DNA of 64,000 bases. Origin: Corynebacterium afermentans subsp. lipophilum. GTDB taxonomy: Bacteria > Actinomycetota > Actinomycetes > Mycobacteriales > Mycobacteriaceae. The notes under the pieces are model-generated. The model saw nothing but the letters and a program-made list of their open reading frames with translations, ran no database searches and was not told the DNA's origin. Made by a program: the position numbers and the translations under genes. The DNA lies in NCBI RefSeq assembly GCF_030408375.1, contig NZ_CP046530.1, positions 1,736,001 through 1,800,000 on the forward strand, given 5' to 3'. Numbering within the stretch: the stretch's first letter is position 1; the number at the start of each line of letters is the position of its first letter. Positions 9,075-16,477 of the stretch are shown here, one piece after another.

Positions 9075-9094
9075 CTACATGCCGTGAGGTCACT

Positions 9095-9146
9095 TCCTGG
9101 TTGGTGCCACTTGTTATACTTGTTATACTTGTGGCACCAACCAGGA
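9095..9146 (+). promoter_or_regulatory. Transposon operon promoter inside a perfect 16-bp dyad (probable operator)
   Basis: TCCTGGTTGGTGCCAC (9095-9110) is repeated as its exact complement at 9131-9146. The 20-base centre holds two direct copies of TTGTTATAC (9111-9119, 9120-9128). A good promoter fits: -35 TTGGTG (9101-9106), 17-base spacer, -10 TATACT (9124-9129). A second TATACT at 9115-9120 has no good -35. The right arm covers the likely transcript start and part of the AGGAGG ribosome site (9143-9148), six bases before the ATG at 9154. A protein bound to the dyad would block transcription; the adjacent AbrB-type protein is the natural candidate (inferred). Confidence 0.75.
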
Positions 9147-9153
9147 GGTCAGC

Positions 9154-9402
9154 ATGGACATGGATCAAACGCCCCCACCGGGCAAGTACGCCGCGACGGT
9201 CAAGGTCGGCCCCAAGGGACAGGTCGTCATCCCCAAGGGCGCGCGGGAGCTCTTCGATATTCACCCGGGCGACACCCTGCTCCTGCTCGCTGACGCGAAC
9301 CAAGGGATCGCTTTGATGCGCCAGGAGACGCTCGATCAGATCGTCATGCAGGCGATGCCTAGCCATCAGGCCCCCGTGGACTCCGAGGGTGATGAGGGAT
9401 GA
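9154..9402 (+). CDS. AbrB/MazE/SpoVT-type DNA-binding regulator of the transposon
   Basis: The 82-residue protein has one swapped-hairpin AbrB-like domain (about residues 12-52): VGPKGQVVIPKGARELF then IHPGDTLLLL, the usual antitoxin/transition-regulator pattern. The C-terminal 25 residues are acidic and unstructured. AGGAGG lies six bases upstream. It is the first gene of the cargo operon, overlaps the ATPase gene by ATGA, and sits just downstream of a perfect dyad covering the promoter, so it most likely represses its own operon. It resembles antitoxins, but no toxin gene follows; the partner genes encode a transporter. Confidence 0.85.
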   Translation: MDMDQTPPPGKYAATVKVGPKGQVVIPKGARELFDIHPGDTLLLLADANQGIALMRQETLDQIVMQAMPSHQAPVDSEGDEG

Positions 9403-10328
9403 AGAATGTCGTGAGCTGTGCGGCTGTCAGCCGCAACTTCGGCAGCTTCACTGCCCTCGAAGACGTCTCCTTCAAGGTCCGCGAAGGAGAGATCTTCGGG
9501 GTCGTGGGCCCGAATGGTGCTGGTAAGACGACCCTGTTGAACTGCCTGGAAGGACTGGACCGCCCCTCGTCTGGGCACGTCGAGGTGCTCGGCTGCGACC
9601 CCATCAAGGACCAGCACTTGTTGGCTCAGCAAATTGGGGTCCAGCTGCAAAGCGCGGCCCTGCCACCTCGTCTCACTGTGCAGGACGCCCTCGAGCTCTA
9701 CTCCGCCCTCTACGAGCGTCCGCGGCCTTGGCGCGAACTGCTGAAGGATCTGGGGATCAAGGACAAGGCCAACGCCCGCGTTGACAGGCTCTCGGGTGGG
9801 GAGCGTCAACGAGTGTTCGTCGCCCTCGCCTTGATCAACCGTCCCCAGCTCGCTTTCTTGGACGAGCTCACCACCGCTCTCGATCCTCAGTCACGTCGAA
9901 ACATGTGGGACACCGTCGAGCACGTCCGCGATAGCGGTGCAACGGTCGTTCTCACAACCCACTACATGGAGGAGGCCGAACGGCTATGCGACCGTGTAGC
10001 CATCATCGACCACGGCCGGTTGGTTGCTTTGGACACAGTGGCTTCCCTCATCCAGCAACACGCCGGCGAAACCACGGCGAAGCTCATCCTGTCGGCGTCG
10101 CCTAGCGCAGAGTTCGACCTCAACGGAGTTCCTGGCGTGACCAGCGCTCGAACAGAGGGACGGGAACTGACCATCCGTGGCGCTGCGGACGGGCTGCAGG
10201 GCGTCCTTGCTGCACTGGCGGCACACCGCATCACCGTAACGAGCATGAGCACGACGACCCCCGGCCTTGAAGACGTCTTTCTGGCCCTCACCGGTCGCCA
10301 CATCACCACCGAGGAGCAGGCGGCATGA
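9399..10328 (+). CDS. ABC-2 type transporter ATPase (transposon cargo)
   Basis: The 309-residue cytoplasmic ATPase has Walker A GPNGAGKT (near residue 42), Q-loop region GVQLQSAALPP (near 85), signature LSGGERQRV (near 132), Walker B LAFLDELTTALD (near 152) and the switch His in TTHYMEEAERL (near 188). It belongs to the NatA/DrrA-like exporter group; the variant DEL after the Walker B Asp-Glu occurs in part of that group. The C-terminal 80 residues form the extra domain common in drug and bacteriocin exporters. ATGA overlaps on both sides place it in one translational unit with the regulator and permease. The exported compound is unknown; drug or peptide efflux is plausible. Confidence 0.9.
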   Translation: MKNVVSCAAVSRNFGSFTALEDVSFKVREGEIFGVVGPNGAGKTTLLNCLEGLDRPSSGHVEVLGCDPIKDQHLLAQQIGVQLQSAALPPRLTVQDALELYSALYERPRPWRELLKDLGIKDKANARVDRLSGGERQRVFVALALINRPQLAFLDELTTALDPQSRRNMWDTVEHVRDSGATVVLTTHYMEEAERLCDRVAIIDHGRLVALDTVASLIQQHAGETTAKLILSASPSAEFDLNGVPGVTSARTEGRELTIRGAADGLQGVLAALAAHRITVTSMSTTTPGLEDVFLALTGRHITTEEQAA

Positions 10329-11077
10329 ACGCATATCGAGCCCTTCTCAAAGCCCTATGGCGCTCCCAGCGCCGCGACCCTGTAGGCCTGTTCTTCTCTT
10401 TCGGTTTCGCGCCGGTTTTGGTGCTGGCCTTGGGTGTGATCTTCGGTAACGATCCGCGACCGGAGTTCGGTGGACGGGGATTCCTCGATGCGACCCTGCC
10501 CGCCTTCGCCTCTCTTGTTCTCGCCATGATCGGGGTCCTCCAAGTGCCCGTGGCGATGCTGACCCTTCGTGACACGGGCGCACTCCGACGCCTGAGTCTT
10601 ACGCCGCTGCGTCGTTCCACCTTCATCGCAGCGAGCCTCACCGTGCACTTCGTCGTAGGTATTGCGGGCATGCTCACCGCTTTGGCGATTGGGATCGGGG
10701 TTTTCGGGGTGCCCATGCCTAGCCACGTCCCAGGTGTCCTGGCCGTGTGCCTCATCGGGCTCAGCACCTTCCTCGCAGTGGGTTGCGCGCTTGCGGCGCT
10801 CTATCCGTCCGCCACTGCCGCTACGGGCATAGGGAACGTGCTCATGATCCTGCTCATGCTCACATCCGGAGCCTTTACGCCATTGGCGGCGATGCCGTCG
10901 GCGATTCAGCAGATCGTTAAGTATTCACCCGTCCGTTGGTTCGTCGAAGCCGCTCAACACGCGTGGGACGGCGACCCACTAGCCGCCATGATCATGCCGG
11001 TGTTTCTTCTGTGCGTTGTACTCGCTGTCGCTGCTCTCGTTGGCCGGTGGCGCTTCCAGTGGGAGCCGGTCCGATGA
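10325..11077 (+). CDS. ABC-2 type transporter permease (transposon cargo)
   Basis: The 250-residue protein has a short cytoplasmic N-terminus and six hydrophobic segments (about 22-42, 58-80, 105-130, 137-160, 166-185, 220-240), with the ABC-2 pattern of a partly amphipathic segment before the last helix (AIQQIVKYSPVRWFVEAAQ). It pairs with the ATPase upstream to form an exporter. Its stop overlaps the start of the transposase gene (ATGA, 11074-11077), an unusual coupling of cargo and mobility genes. Confidence 0.87.
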   Translation: MNAYRALLKALWRSQRRDPVGLFFSFGFAPVLVLALGVIFGNDPRPEFGGRGFLDATLPAFASLVLAMIGVLQVPVAMLTLRDTGALRRLSLTPLRRSTFIAASLTVHFVVGIAGMLTALAIGIGVFGVPMPSHVPGVLAVCLIGLSTFLAVGCALAALYPSATAATGIGNVLMILLMLTSGAFTPLAAMPSAIQQIVKYSPVRWFVEAAQHAWDGDPLAAMIMPVFLLCVVLAVAALVGRWRFQWEPVR

Positions 11078-12063
11078 CGACGCACGCGAACGCCGCTCTC
11101 ACACCTCGCCACCGACTCAAGGTCGCCCGCCTCGTCGTCGACGAAGGATGGCCGATCAGCGAGATCGCAGCCCGGTTCCAGGTGTCGTGGCCCACCGTGA
11201 AGCGTTGGGTCGACCGCTATCTGTCCGGCGAGTCCATGCAGGACAGGTCCTCGCGCCCGAAGAACTCACCGACCAAGACATCGCTCGCGGTCACGAAGCG
11301 CTGTATCAGCCTGCGAATGAGGCTGCGAGAAGGACCGGTTCAGCTCGCCGTGCGCGTCGGTGTCGCTCCATCGACCGTGCACCGCATCCTGCGCTCGGCT
11401 CGATTGAACCGACTTGCTTACCTCGACCGCGCCACTGGCGAGCTAGTTCGCCGGTACGAACACCGCTACCCTGGCTCCCTCGTCCATGTAGACGTGAAGA
11501 AGTTCGGGAACATCCCCGATGGCGGTGGCTGGCGCTACGTGGGCCGCCGCCAAGGAGAGAAGAACCGTTCCGCCACCCCCGACAAGCCGAAGAACAAGTG
11601 GCGCGATCCCAAGCTCGGGTACGCCTTCATCCACACCGTGATCGACGATCACTCACGAGTGGCGTACTCCGAGGCCCACGACGACGAGACCGCCACCACT
11701 GCGGTCGCTGTGCTGCACCGTGCGGTCGAGTGGTTCACCGATCGTGGTGTCACTGTCGAACGAGTCTTATCAGACAATGGCGGTGCCTACCGCTCGCACC
11801 TGTGGCGCGGCACCTGCGAGGAGCTGTCCATCACCCCGAAGCGGACCCGCCCCTACCGGCCGCAAACCAACGGCAAGGTCGAACGCTTCCATCGCACAAT
11901 GGCCGACGGATGGGCTTACGCTCGCTGCTACACCAGCGAGCAGGAGCGTCGCGACGCACTCGCTGACTGGCTCCACCACTACAACCACCACCGGCCGCAC
12001 ACGGCCTGCGACTACCAGCCGCCCATCTCCCGATTGACCAACGTCCCCGGTCAGTACATCTAG
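11074..12063 (+). CDS. IS481-family DDE transposase
   Basis: ATG 11074 gives 329 residues. The N-terminal helix-turn-helix (about 25-50: ISEIAARFQVSWPTVKRWV) and a second HTH (about 90-115) precede an integrase-type catalytic core. The acidic triad is visible as Asp in HVDVKKFG (near 140), Asp in LSDNGG (near 232) and Glu in GKVERFHR (near 268), with the usual YRPQTNGK before the Glu. The last codons run through the right inverted repeat, and the TAG stop lies in the target duplication, so the element itself ends without a stop codon. Start overlap with the permease makes expression dependent on the cargo operon. Confidence 0.93.
   Translation: MTTHANAALTPRHRLKVARLVVDEGWPISEIAARFQVSWPTVKRWVDRYLSGESMQDRSSRPKNSPTKTSLAVTKRCISLRMRLREGPVQLAVRVGVAPSTVHRILRSARLNRLAYLDRATGELVRRYEHRYPGSLVHVDVKKFGNIPDGGGWRYVGRRQGEKNRSATPDKPKNKWRDPKLGYAFIHTVIDDHSRVAYSEAHDDETATTAVAVLHRAVEWFTDRGVTVERVLSDNGGAYRSHLWRGTCEELSITPKRTRPYRPQTNGKVERFHRTMADGWAYARCYTSEQERRDALADWLHHYNHHRPHTACDYQPPISRLTNVPGQYI
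12034..12058 (-). repeat. Right terminal inverted repeat of the IS481-type transposon
   Basis: This is the complement of the left end, with the outer 12 bases identical. It lies inside the last codons of the transposase gene. Confidence 0.85.
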
Positions 12064-12064
12064 A
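12059..12064. repeat. Right target-site duplication TCTAGA
   Basis: The second copy of the target duplication supplies the TAG that ends the transposase reading frame (12061-12063). Confidence 0.8.
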
Positions 12065-12073
12065 CCCCCTACT

Positions 12074-13252
12074 CTAGGCCCCAGCCATGTCCAGCAGGCG
12101 GCCCAGCACCGCCTCGCCGTGGCGGCGCAGCCCGTCGTGCTGGTAGTTGTCCGTTTCAAAGACCTGCGCGCCGATCGCGGAGGCGGTTTCCAGCGACAGC
12201 TCGCGCGGGACGAAGATGTCGTCGGCGTAGACCGCCGCGTAGGCGTCGTAGCCGCCGGAAAGCCCCGCGTACAGGTTGGGCCAGTCGTCTTTCGCCGCCA
12301 GCTCGTGCGCGACCTGTGTAAACGGGCGCAGCGCCGGGTCCTCGTCGAATTGGAACGGGAAGATGTGCTCGCCGGTGAGGTAGAACTCCGCGTCGTCCGG
12401 GCTGGCGTCCGGCGCAAACCCGTCCAGCTCGCGGGACGCCCGCTCGGCCGCCCAGTTGGTCGCGCCCGGCACCGTCCCGCCGTAGATGCTCTCGTGCACC
12501 GCGGCGTACAGCGGGCCTTTGGCGAAGCTGACGCGCTCGCACACCTCCGCCAGAAAATCGGTGCGCAGCCGCCCGTTTTGGTGGAACGGCGCCTCGAACA
12601 GCCGCGCCAGCGACTCGAAGCCGCCCTCTCGACCCAGCTCAATGCCTACAGTGCGCAGCCGGCGCGCGCTCAGGCGCTCCCCCGTCGGCAGCAGCTCCTC
12701 CTGCGCCTCGAGGTGGCGGCACACCTCGCGCACCATCCGTTCGGCGGCCGGGTATTGCTCGTTGAACTGCAGGTGGCGGTGCTTCAGCTTGGCAAAGGTC
12801 GCGCGGTACACCTCGTCTGCGCCCCTGCCTATCGACGGCACACCCCCGGTAAACAACGCCCTGCCCACACCCTCCGGGCGCGCGGCCAGGTAGTGCATGA
12901 GGCAGAACCCGCCGAAGGACTGCCCCAGCACATCCCACCGTTTCAGACCCATCTCCTGCCGTAGCGCCTCGGCGTCCTCGACGATGTGGTTGGCGCGGAG
13001 TTGGGTGAGCACTTTAGCGTCGATAAGCGAAGGTGTTGCGGCGTCGATGCGGGTGGAGCGGCCGGTGCCGCGCTGGTCTAAGAGCACCACCTGGTAGCCA
13101 CGGGACAGCGCGTGGGTGATCCACGCGAAGCGCTGGCGCGGCGCAGGAAACCCCGGACCGCCCTGCAGGTACAGCAGCGCGGGAGCTGCCGGGTCGCCGA
13201 TAACGCGGGCGAAGACGGTTAATCCGCCGCGGGTGATTTCGATCTCGTGCAT
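12074..13252 (-). CDS. Alpha/beta hydrolase, proline iminopeptidase-like (S33), downstream copy
   Basis: The 392-residue protein has the S33 pattern: oxyanion region YLQGGPGFPAPR (near residue 28), DQRGTGRS (near 58), nucleophile elbow GQSFGG (near 108), a large cap domain, and a late acid/His region (YAGLSGGYDAYAAVYADD, then TDNYQHDGLRRHG). Such enzymes remove N-terminal proline from peptides or act as esterases. It starts one base inside the stop of the upstream paralogue (TGATG), so the two are translated together. Its stop is 10 bases from the transposon's right duplication; the insertion did not damage it. Confidence 0.85.
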   Translation of the reverse strand: MHEIEITRGGLTVFARVIGDPAAPALLYLQGGPGFPAPRQRFAWITHALSRGYQVVLLDQRGTGRSTRIDAATPSLIDAKVLTQLRANHIVEDAEALRQEMGLKRWDVLGQSFGGFCLMHYLAARPEGVGRALFTGGVPSIGRGADEVYRATFAKLKHRHLQFNEQYPAAERMVREVCRHLEAQEELLPTGERLSARRLRTVGIELGREGGFESLARLFEAPFHQNGRLRTDFLAEVCERVSFAKGPLYAAVHESIYGGTVPGATNWAAERASRELDGFAPDASPDDAEFYLTGEHIFPFQFDEDPALRPFTQVAHELAAKDDWPNLYAGLSGGYDAYAAVYADDIFVPRELSLETASAIGAQVFETDNYQHDGLRRHGEAVLGRLLDMAGA

Positions 13253-14469
13253 CAGTCCAGCCTTTCAAACAGGCCGCGGGCAACCTCGGCGCCATGCGCC
13301 CAGATGCCGTCGTGGAACCACTCGGAGTGCGCCCACACCTGCAAGTTCAGGGTCTTGCGGGCGGATTGGATGGTCAGCTCGTACGGGATGAACACGTCCT
13401 TTTCGTACAGGATCGCCGCGGCCGGAACCGTGTTTGCGGACATGTCCTGCGCCTGCGCCTTTAGGTCCGTGCGGTGATGCACCTGGTCCACCGCATCGTA
13501 GAAGGGGATCAGCGCCGGGTCTTCCTCGAAGTGGGTGCGGAAGAAGTGGTTGCCAAGCAGGGGCAGATCATAGAACTCCTCGCGCCAGATGCGGTCCGCG
13601 GACCAGTTCACGGCGTGGCCGGGACGTGCCATCACGGTCTCGTGGATCACGGCCCACAGCGGCATGGTCTCCAGCGAGATGATGCTGCCGAGCTTCGCCA
13701 GGAAGTCACCGCGCAGGCGCTTCTCCCCGCCGCGGGTGGTAAACGGCGCCTCGAACAGGTTGGCCAGCCGGGCGAAGTCGTCGTCCTCGCCCAGCAGCAC
13801 GCCGGCCATCTTCATCCTGGTTGCGGACAGGCGCTCCCCGGTGGGCATGCGCTCGTCGTGGTTGTCCAGGTGGTCCGCAACTTCTTCGACTCTGCCCTTG
13901 ATCCACGGGATCGCGTCGAAAAGCTGCTGCTGCCTAGCCGCGAGCAACTGGAACGTCAGCCGGTTGAACGCGTCGACGTCCATCTCCGGCTCCGGCACCG
14001 CGCCCGCCAAGTGCACGCGGCGCAGACCTGACGGGAAGTAGGACAAGTACGAGCCCGCGCACGCGGCGCCGAAGGAATTGCCCAGCAGGTCCCACTGCTC
14101 AAGGCCCAAGTGCTGGCGCATCGCCTCGGCGTCCGCGGCCACATCCGGCGGGCGCAGGTGCGCGAGCATGTCCGCGGTGATGCGCTCGGGCGTGGTGCGG
14201 TCGATCTTGTGGGAGCGGCCCGTGCCGCGCTCGTCCATCAAAAACACGCGGTAGCGCTTCAACGCCTCCGGGATCCAGTCCATCAGCATCCGCGGCCCGG
14301 GCTTGCCGGGCCCACCCTGGAAATACGCGATTGCGGGCAGCGAGTCGTCGACAGAAAGCTCGCGACAGAAGACGCTTATGTTGCCTAGCGACGCATCCTC
14401 ACGGCTCACCGGCACCTCAACCTCGTGCTCGCGCACGGCGACATCCGGCAAGAAAACGGTGGAGCCCAT
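13252..14469 (-). CDS. Alpha/beta hydrolase, proline iminopeptidase-like (S33), upstream copy
   Basis: The 405-residue paralogue of the next gene has YFQGGPGKPGPRM (near residue 48), DERGTGRSHK (near 78), nucleophile elbow GNSFGA (near 130), a cap domain with repeated basic and acidic helices, and a C-terminal His region (HSEWFHDGIWAHG). It has no signal peptide, so it probably acts on peptides in the cytoplasm. The two copies differ throughout, so the duplication is old. The gene diverges from the unknown membrane protein gene with only 16 bases between start codons. Confidence 0.85.
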   Translation of the reverse strand: MGSTVFLPDVAVREHEVEVPVSREDASLGNISVFCRELSVDDSLPAIAYFQGGPGKPGPRMLMDWIPEALKRYRVFLMDERGTGRSHKIDRTTPERITADMLAHLRPPDVAADAEAMRQHLGLEQWDLLGNSFGAACAGSYLSYFPSGLRRVHLAGAVPEPEMDVDAFNRLTFQLLAARQQQLFDAIPWIKGRVEEVADHLDNHDERMPTGERLSATRMKMAGVLLGEDDDFARLANLFEAPFTTRGGEKRLRGDFLAKLGSIISLETMPLWAVIHETVMARPGHAVNWSADRIWREEFYDLPLLGNHFFRTHFEEDPALIPFYDAVDQVHHRTDLKAQAQDMSANTVPAAAILYEKDVFIPYELTIQSARKTLNLQVWAHSEWFHDGIWAHGAEVARGLFERLD

Positions 14470-14485
14470 GGGATACCCTCCAACT

Positions 14486-16477
14486 ATGAAAGTGCGTTCT
14501 TACCAGGACATCGGACACGATTTCCTCGTCCCGGAATCGTTCAGTGCAACGATGCTACCGGAGTGGCGGTTGGCGTCCTTTTCTCTGGTGCTGCCCATCC
14601 CCGAAGCCGCGAGCCTGACTCGCGACGGCGCACCGTTCGACCTGGGTACACGCGGCTGGGCCTACGGCCGCGACAAGGGGCTGCGCACCATTGAAAACCC
14701 CATGTGGGACCCGGAAGAAGGTGTCTTCCGCAAGCCCGACGAGCGCGAGGGCTACTACGGCGACGTCATCGTCGAAGGCGGCCGGCCCTACTACAACGAC
14801 GTACGCAACCGGTTCCTGGAGCCGGTGCACGACGCCGTGGGCGCGGGCTCCGTCGACGCAGACGTGAAACGCACCGCGGACACCCGCCCGCACGCGAACC
14901 GGGAGGTGTTCGACCACTCGGAGTTGGATGAGGTGGTTGAGGCTAACCGGAGGCGTCGCCAAGCAAACGCCCCTGCCACCGAAGAGATGGAGCTGGCTGG
15001 CACGGGCTGGGACCCCGCGATCGCCGCGCACCACATCGTCTTCGACGAAGTCCCCAACGAAACCGCCTTCGAACTGGTCAACTACGACCATCAGGTGGCG
15101 TGGGAGGACCAGGTTCGCGGCACGCGCGACAGCCACGGCACTGCGACGCTGCGGCTGCTGTCGGCGGAGGTGCTGCAGTTCCACGACCTGCACCTGACCA
15201 ACTTGGCCGCCAAGGTGCCTGAGCCGGCGCACGTGGTCAGCGACTTTCTGGTGCTCAACGTGGTGGCGGAGAACCTCTCCTCGGCCACACTGGGGTTCTT
15301 GAGCGCCGCGCTGACCAAGCCACGCAACTCGGTGCAGTTCTACGACCGCGCCGGCGACTACGACTACAGCCCGCCGCAGCTGTACGCCCTAACCAAGTTC
15401 GTCAACATTGCCGTGCGCGAAATCGATTCTGCGCTCGGGCGCGAGACCTCGATGAAGCTGTCCACCAGCGGCGGGCTCGTGGCCACCTGCGAAGGCGAGC
15501 GCTCGAGCACATTCACGTTGCCCGCCCCGCAGCGCGTGGCCATGGCCATTCCCAACCCCGCGAAGCCGGAATCGGTGCTGGACACCTTGAGCGAGGGCAA
15601 CAACGGCTCGGTGCCTTCGCGTATCGACGCTCCGTTGGTGCTCGACGACCCAGACAGCACCTGGAAGTGGCACGAGCAGTGGGCCTGGCAGATCCTCACC
15701 GGGGCGGACTCCTACCCCGAGCAGGTGCCGCTGCAAACGCCCGAGGCGCTAAGCGGGTTTGTGGCGGCGAAGCTGTCGTCCTGGACCGTGATGACGTCCG
15801 AATCCGGCGTGGGCATGGTGCGCAGCAAATCCGCCAGCCGCGAAGGCATGCGCTACTGGTCTTTGGCCAACACCCGGTTCGTGGACCTGGTGATGCTGCA
15901 GATGCGCGCCCAGGCGGGCGAGACGCACCTGCGCAAGTCGTTGAAGATCATCGGAGACTCCGCGGCGCACACCAGCCGTGCAGATGGCGCCGCTGGCACG
16001 GAGCAGGTGCAGCGCCAAGCGTTGCAGGCGGACCTGGAGCGCCTGGAGAAGCTGCAGCTGGACCACATTGAGATCCGCGACAAGCTGTGGTTTAGGCGCG
16101 TGCCGGGCCGCGACATCGACACCCGCGTGCTCAAGGGGCTGCAGCGCGCCACCGGCTTCGACCAGCTACGCGACGACTTCGACACCAAGGTCAAGTCCCG
16201 CCAAGGCGTGATCCGTACCCAGTTCGAGCAGGTCTCGGGCGAAATCGCCGAGGCGGAGGCGAAGCGCTCCGAGGCAATGAACCTGATTTTAGGTTTCGTC
16301 GCCGCGGCCATCGGTGCCCCGGACTGGGCCGAGGCCGCCGGCTGGGAGGGCCTGTGGGGCAACCTCGCCATGGGGCTGATTATCTTCGTGCTGATGTTCG
16401 CACTGGTGTGGGCCCTGCAGGCGATGTTCAGGAAGGCCACGAAGCAGGGACGCCACCTCCGCTTCGTGGAGGAGTAG
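14486..16477 (+). CDS. Unknown 663-aa protein with C-terminal membrane anchor
   Basis: I do not recognise a characterised family. ATG 14486 is chosen because the -10-like TACCCT (14474-14479) ends six bases upstream, fitting a leaderless transcript, and because the previous gene diverges 16 bases away. The protein is soluble and charged for about 590 residues. A probable coiled-coil stretch around 505-585 (QRQALQADLERLEKLQLDH, then QFEQVSGEIAEAEAKRSEA) precedes a hydrophobic hairpin at about 595-650 (NLILGFVAAAIGA and GLIIFVLMFALVWAL). The coiled coil followed by two C-terminal helices resembles the topology of CorA-like or other C-tail membrane proteins, without their motifs. Its stop touches the lepA stop. 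Confidence 0.7.
   Translation: MKVRSYQDIGHDFLVPESFSATMLPEWRLASFSLVLPIPEAASLTRDGAPFDLGTRGWAYGRDKGLRTIENPMWDPEEGVFRKPDEREGYYGDVIVEGGRPYYNDVRNRFLEPVHDAVGAGSVDADVKRTADTRPHANREVFDHSELDEVVEANRRRRQANAPATEEMELAGTGWDPAIAAHHIVFDEVPNETAFELVNYDHQVAWEDQVRGTRDSHGTATLRLLSAEVLQFHDLHLTNLAAKVPEPAHVVSDFLVLNVVAENLSSATLGFLSAALTKPRNSVQFYDRAGDYDYSPPQLYALTKFVNIAVREIDSALGRETSMKLSTSGGLVATCEGERSSTFTLPAPQRVAMAIPNPAKPESVLDTLSEGNNGSVPSRIDAPLVLDDPDSTWKWHEQWAWQILTGADSYPEQVPLQTPEALSGFVAAKLSSWTVMTSESGVGMVRSKSASREGMRYWSLANTRFVDLVMLQMRAQAGETHLRKSLKIIGDSAAHTSRADGAAGTEQVQRQALQADLERLEKLQLDHIEIRDKLWFRRVPGRDIDTRVLKGLQRATGFDQLRDDFDTKVKSRQGVIRTQFEQVSGEIAEAEAKRSEAMNLILGFVAAAIGAPDWAEAAGWEGLWGNLAMGLIIFVLMFALVWALQAMFRKATKQGRHLRFVEE

Larger units (their letters stand above)
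9050..12058. mobile_element. IS481-family transposon carrying a regulator and ABC-2 transporter
   Basis: The 3,009-bp element is bounded by inverted repeats starting TGTACTGACCGG at the left (9050) and the exact complement at the right (ending 12058). The repeat similarity extends to 25 bases with four mismatches. TCTAGA flanks both ends (9044-9049 and 12059-12064), fitting the NCTAGN target duplication known for IS481. Inside are four same-strand genes: AbrB-type regulator, ABC ATPase, ABC-2 permease and IS481-type transposase, each overlapping the next by four bases. Removing the element and one TCTAGA restores a simple gap between the ribokinase and the hydrolase gene at 12074. Family assignment and ends are read directly; mobility today is inferred. 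Confidence 0.9.
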
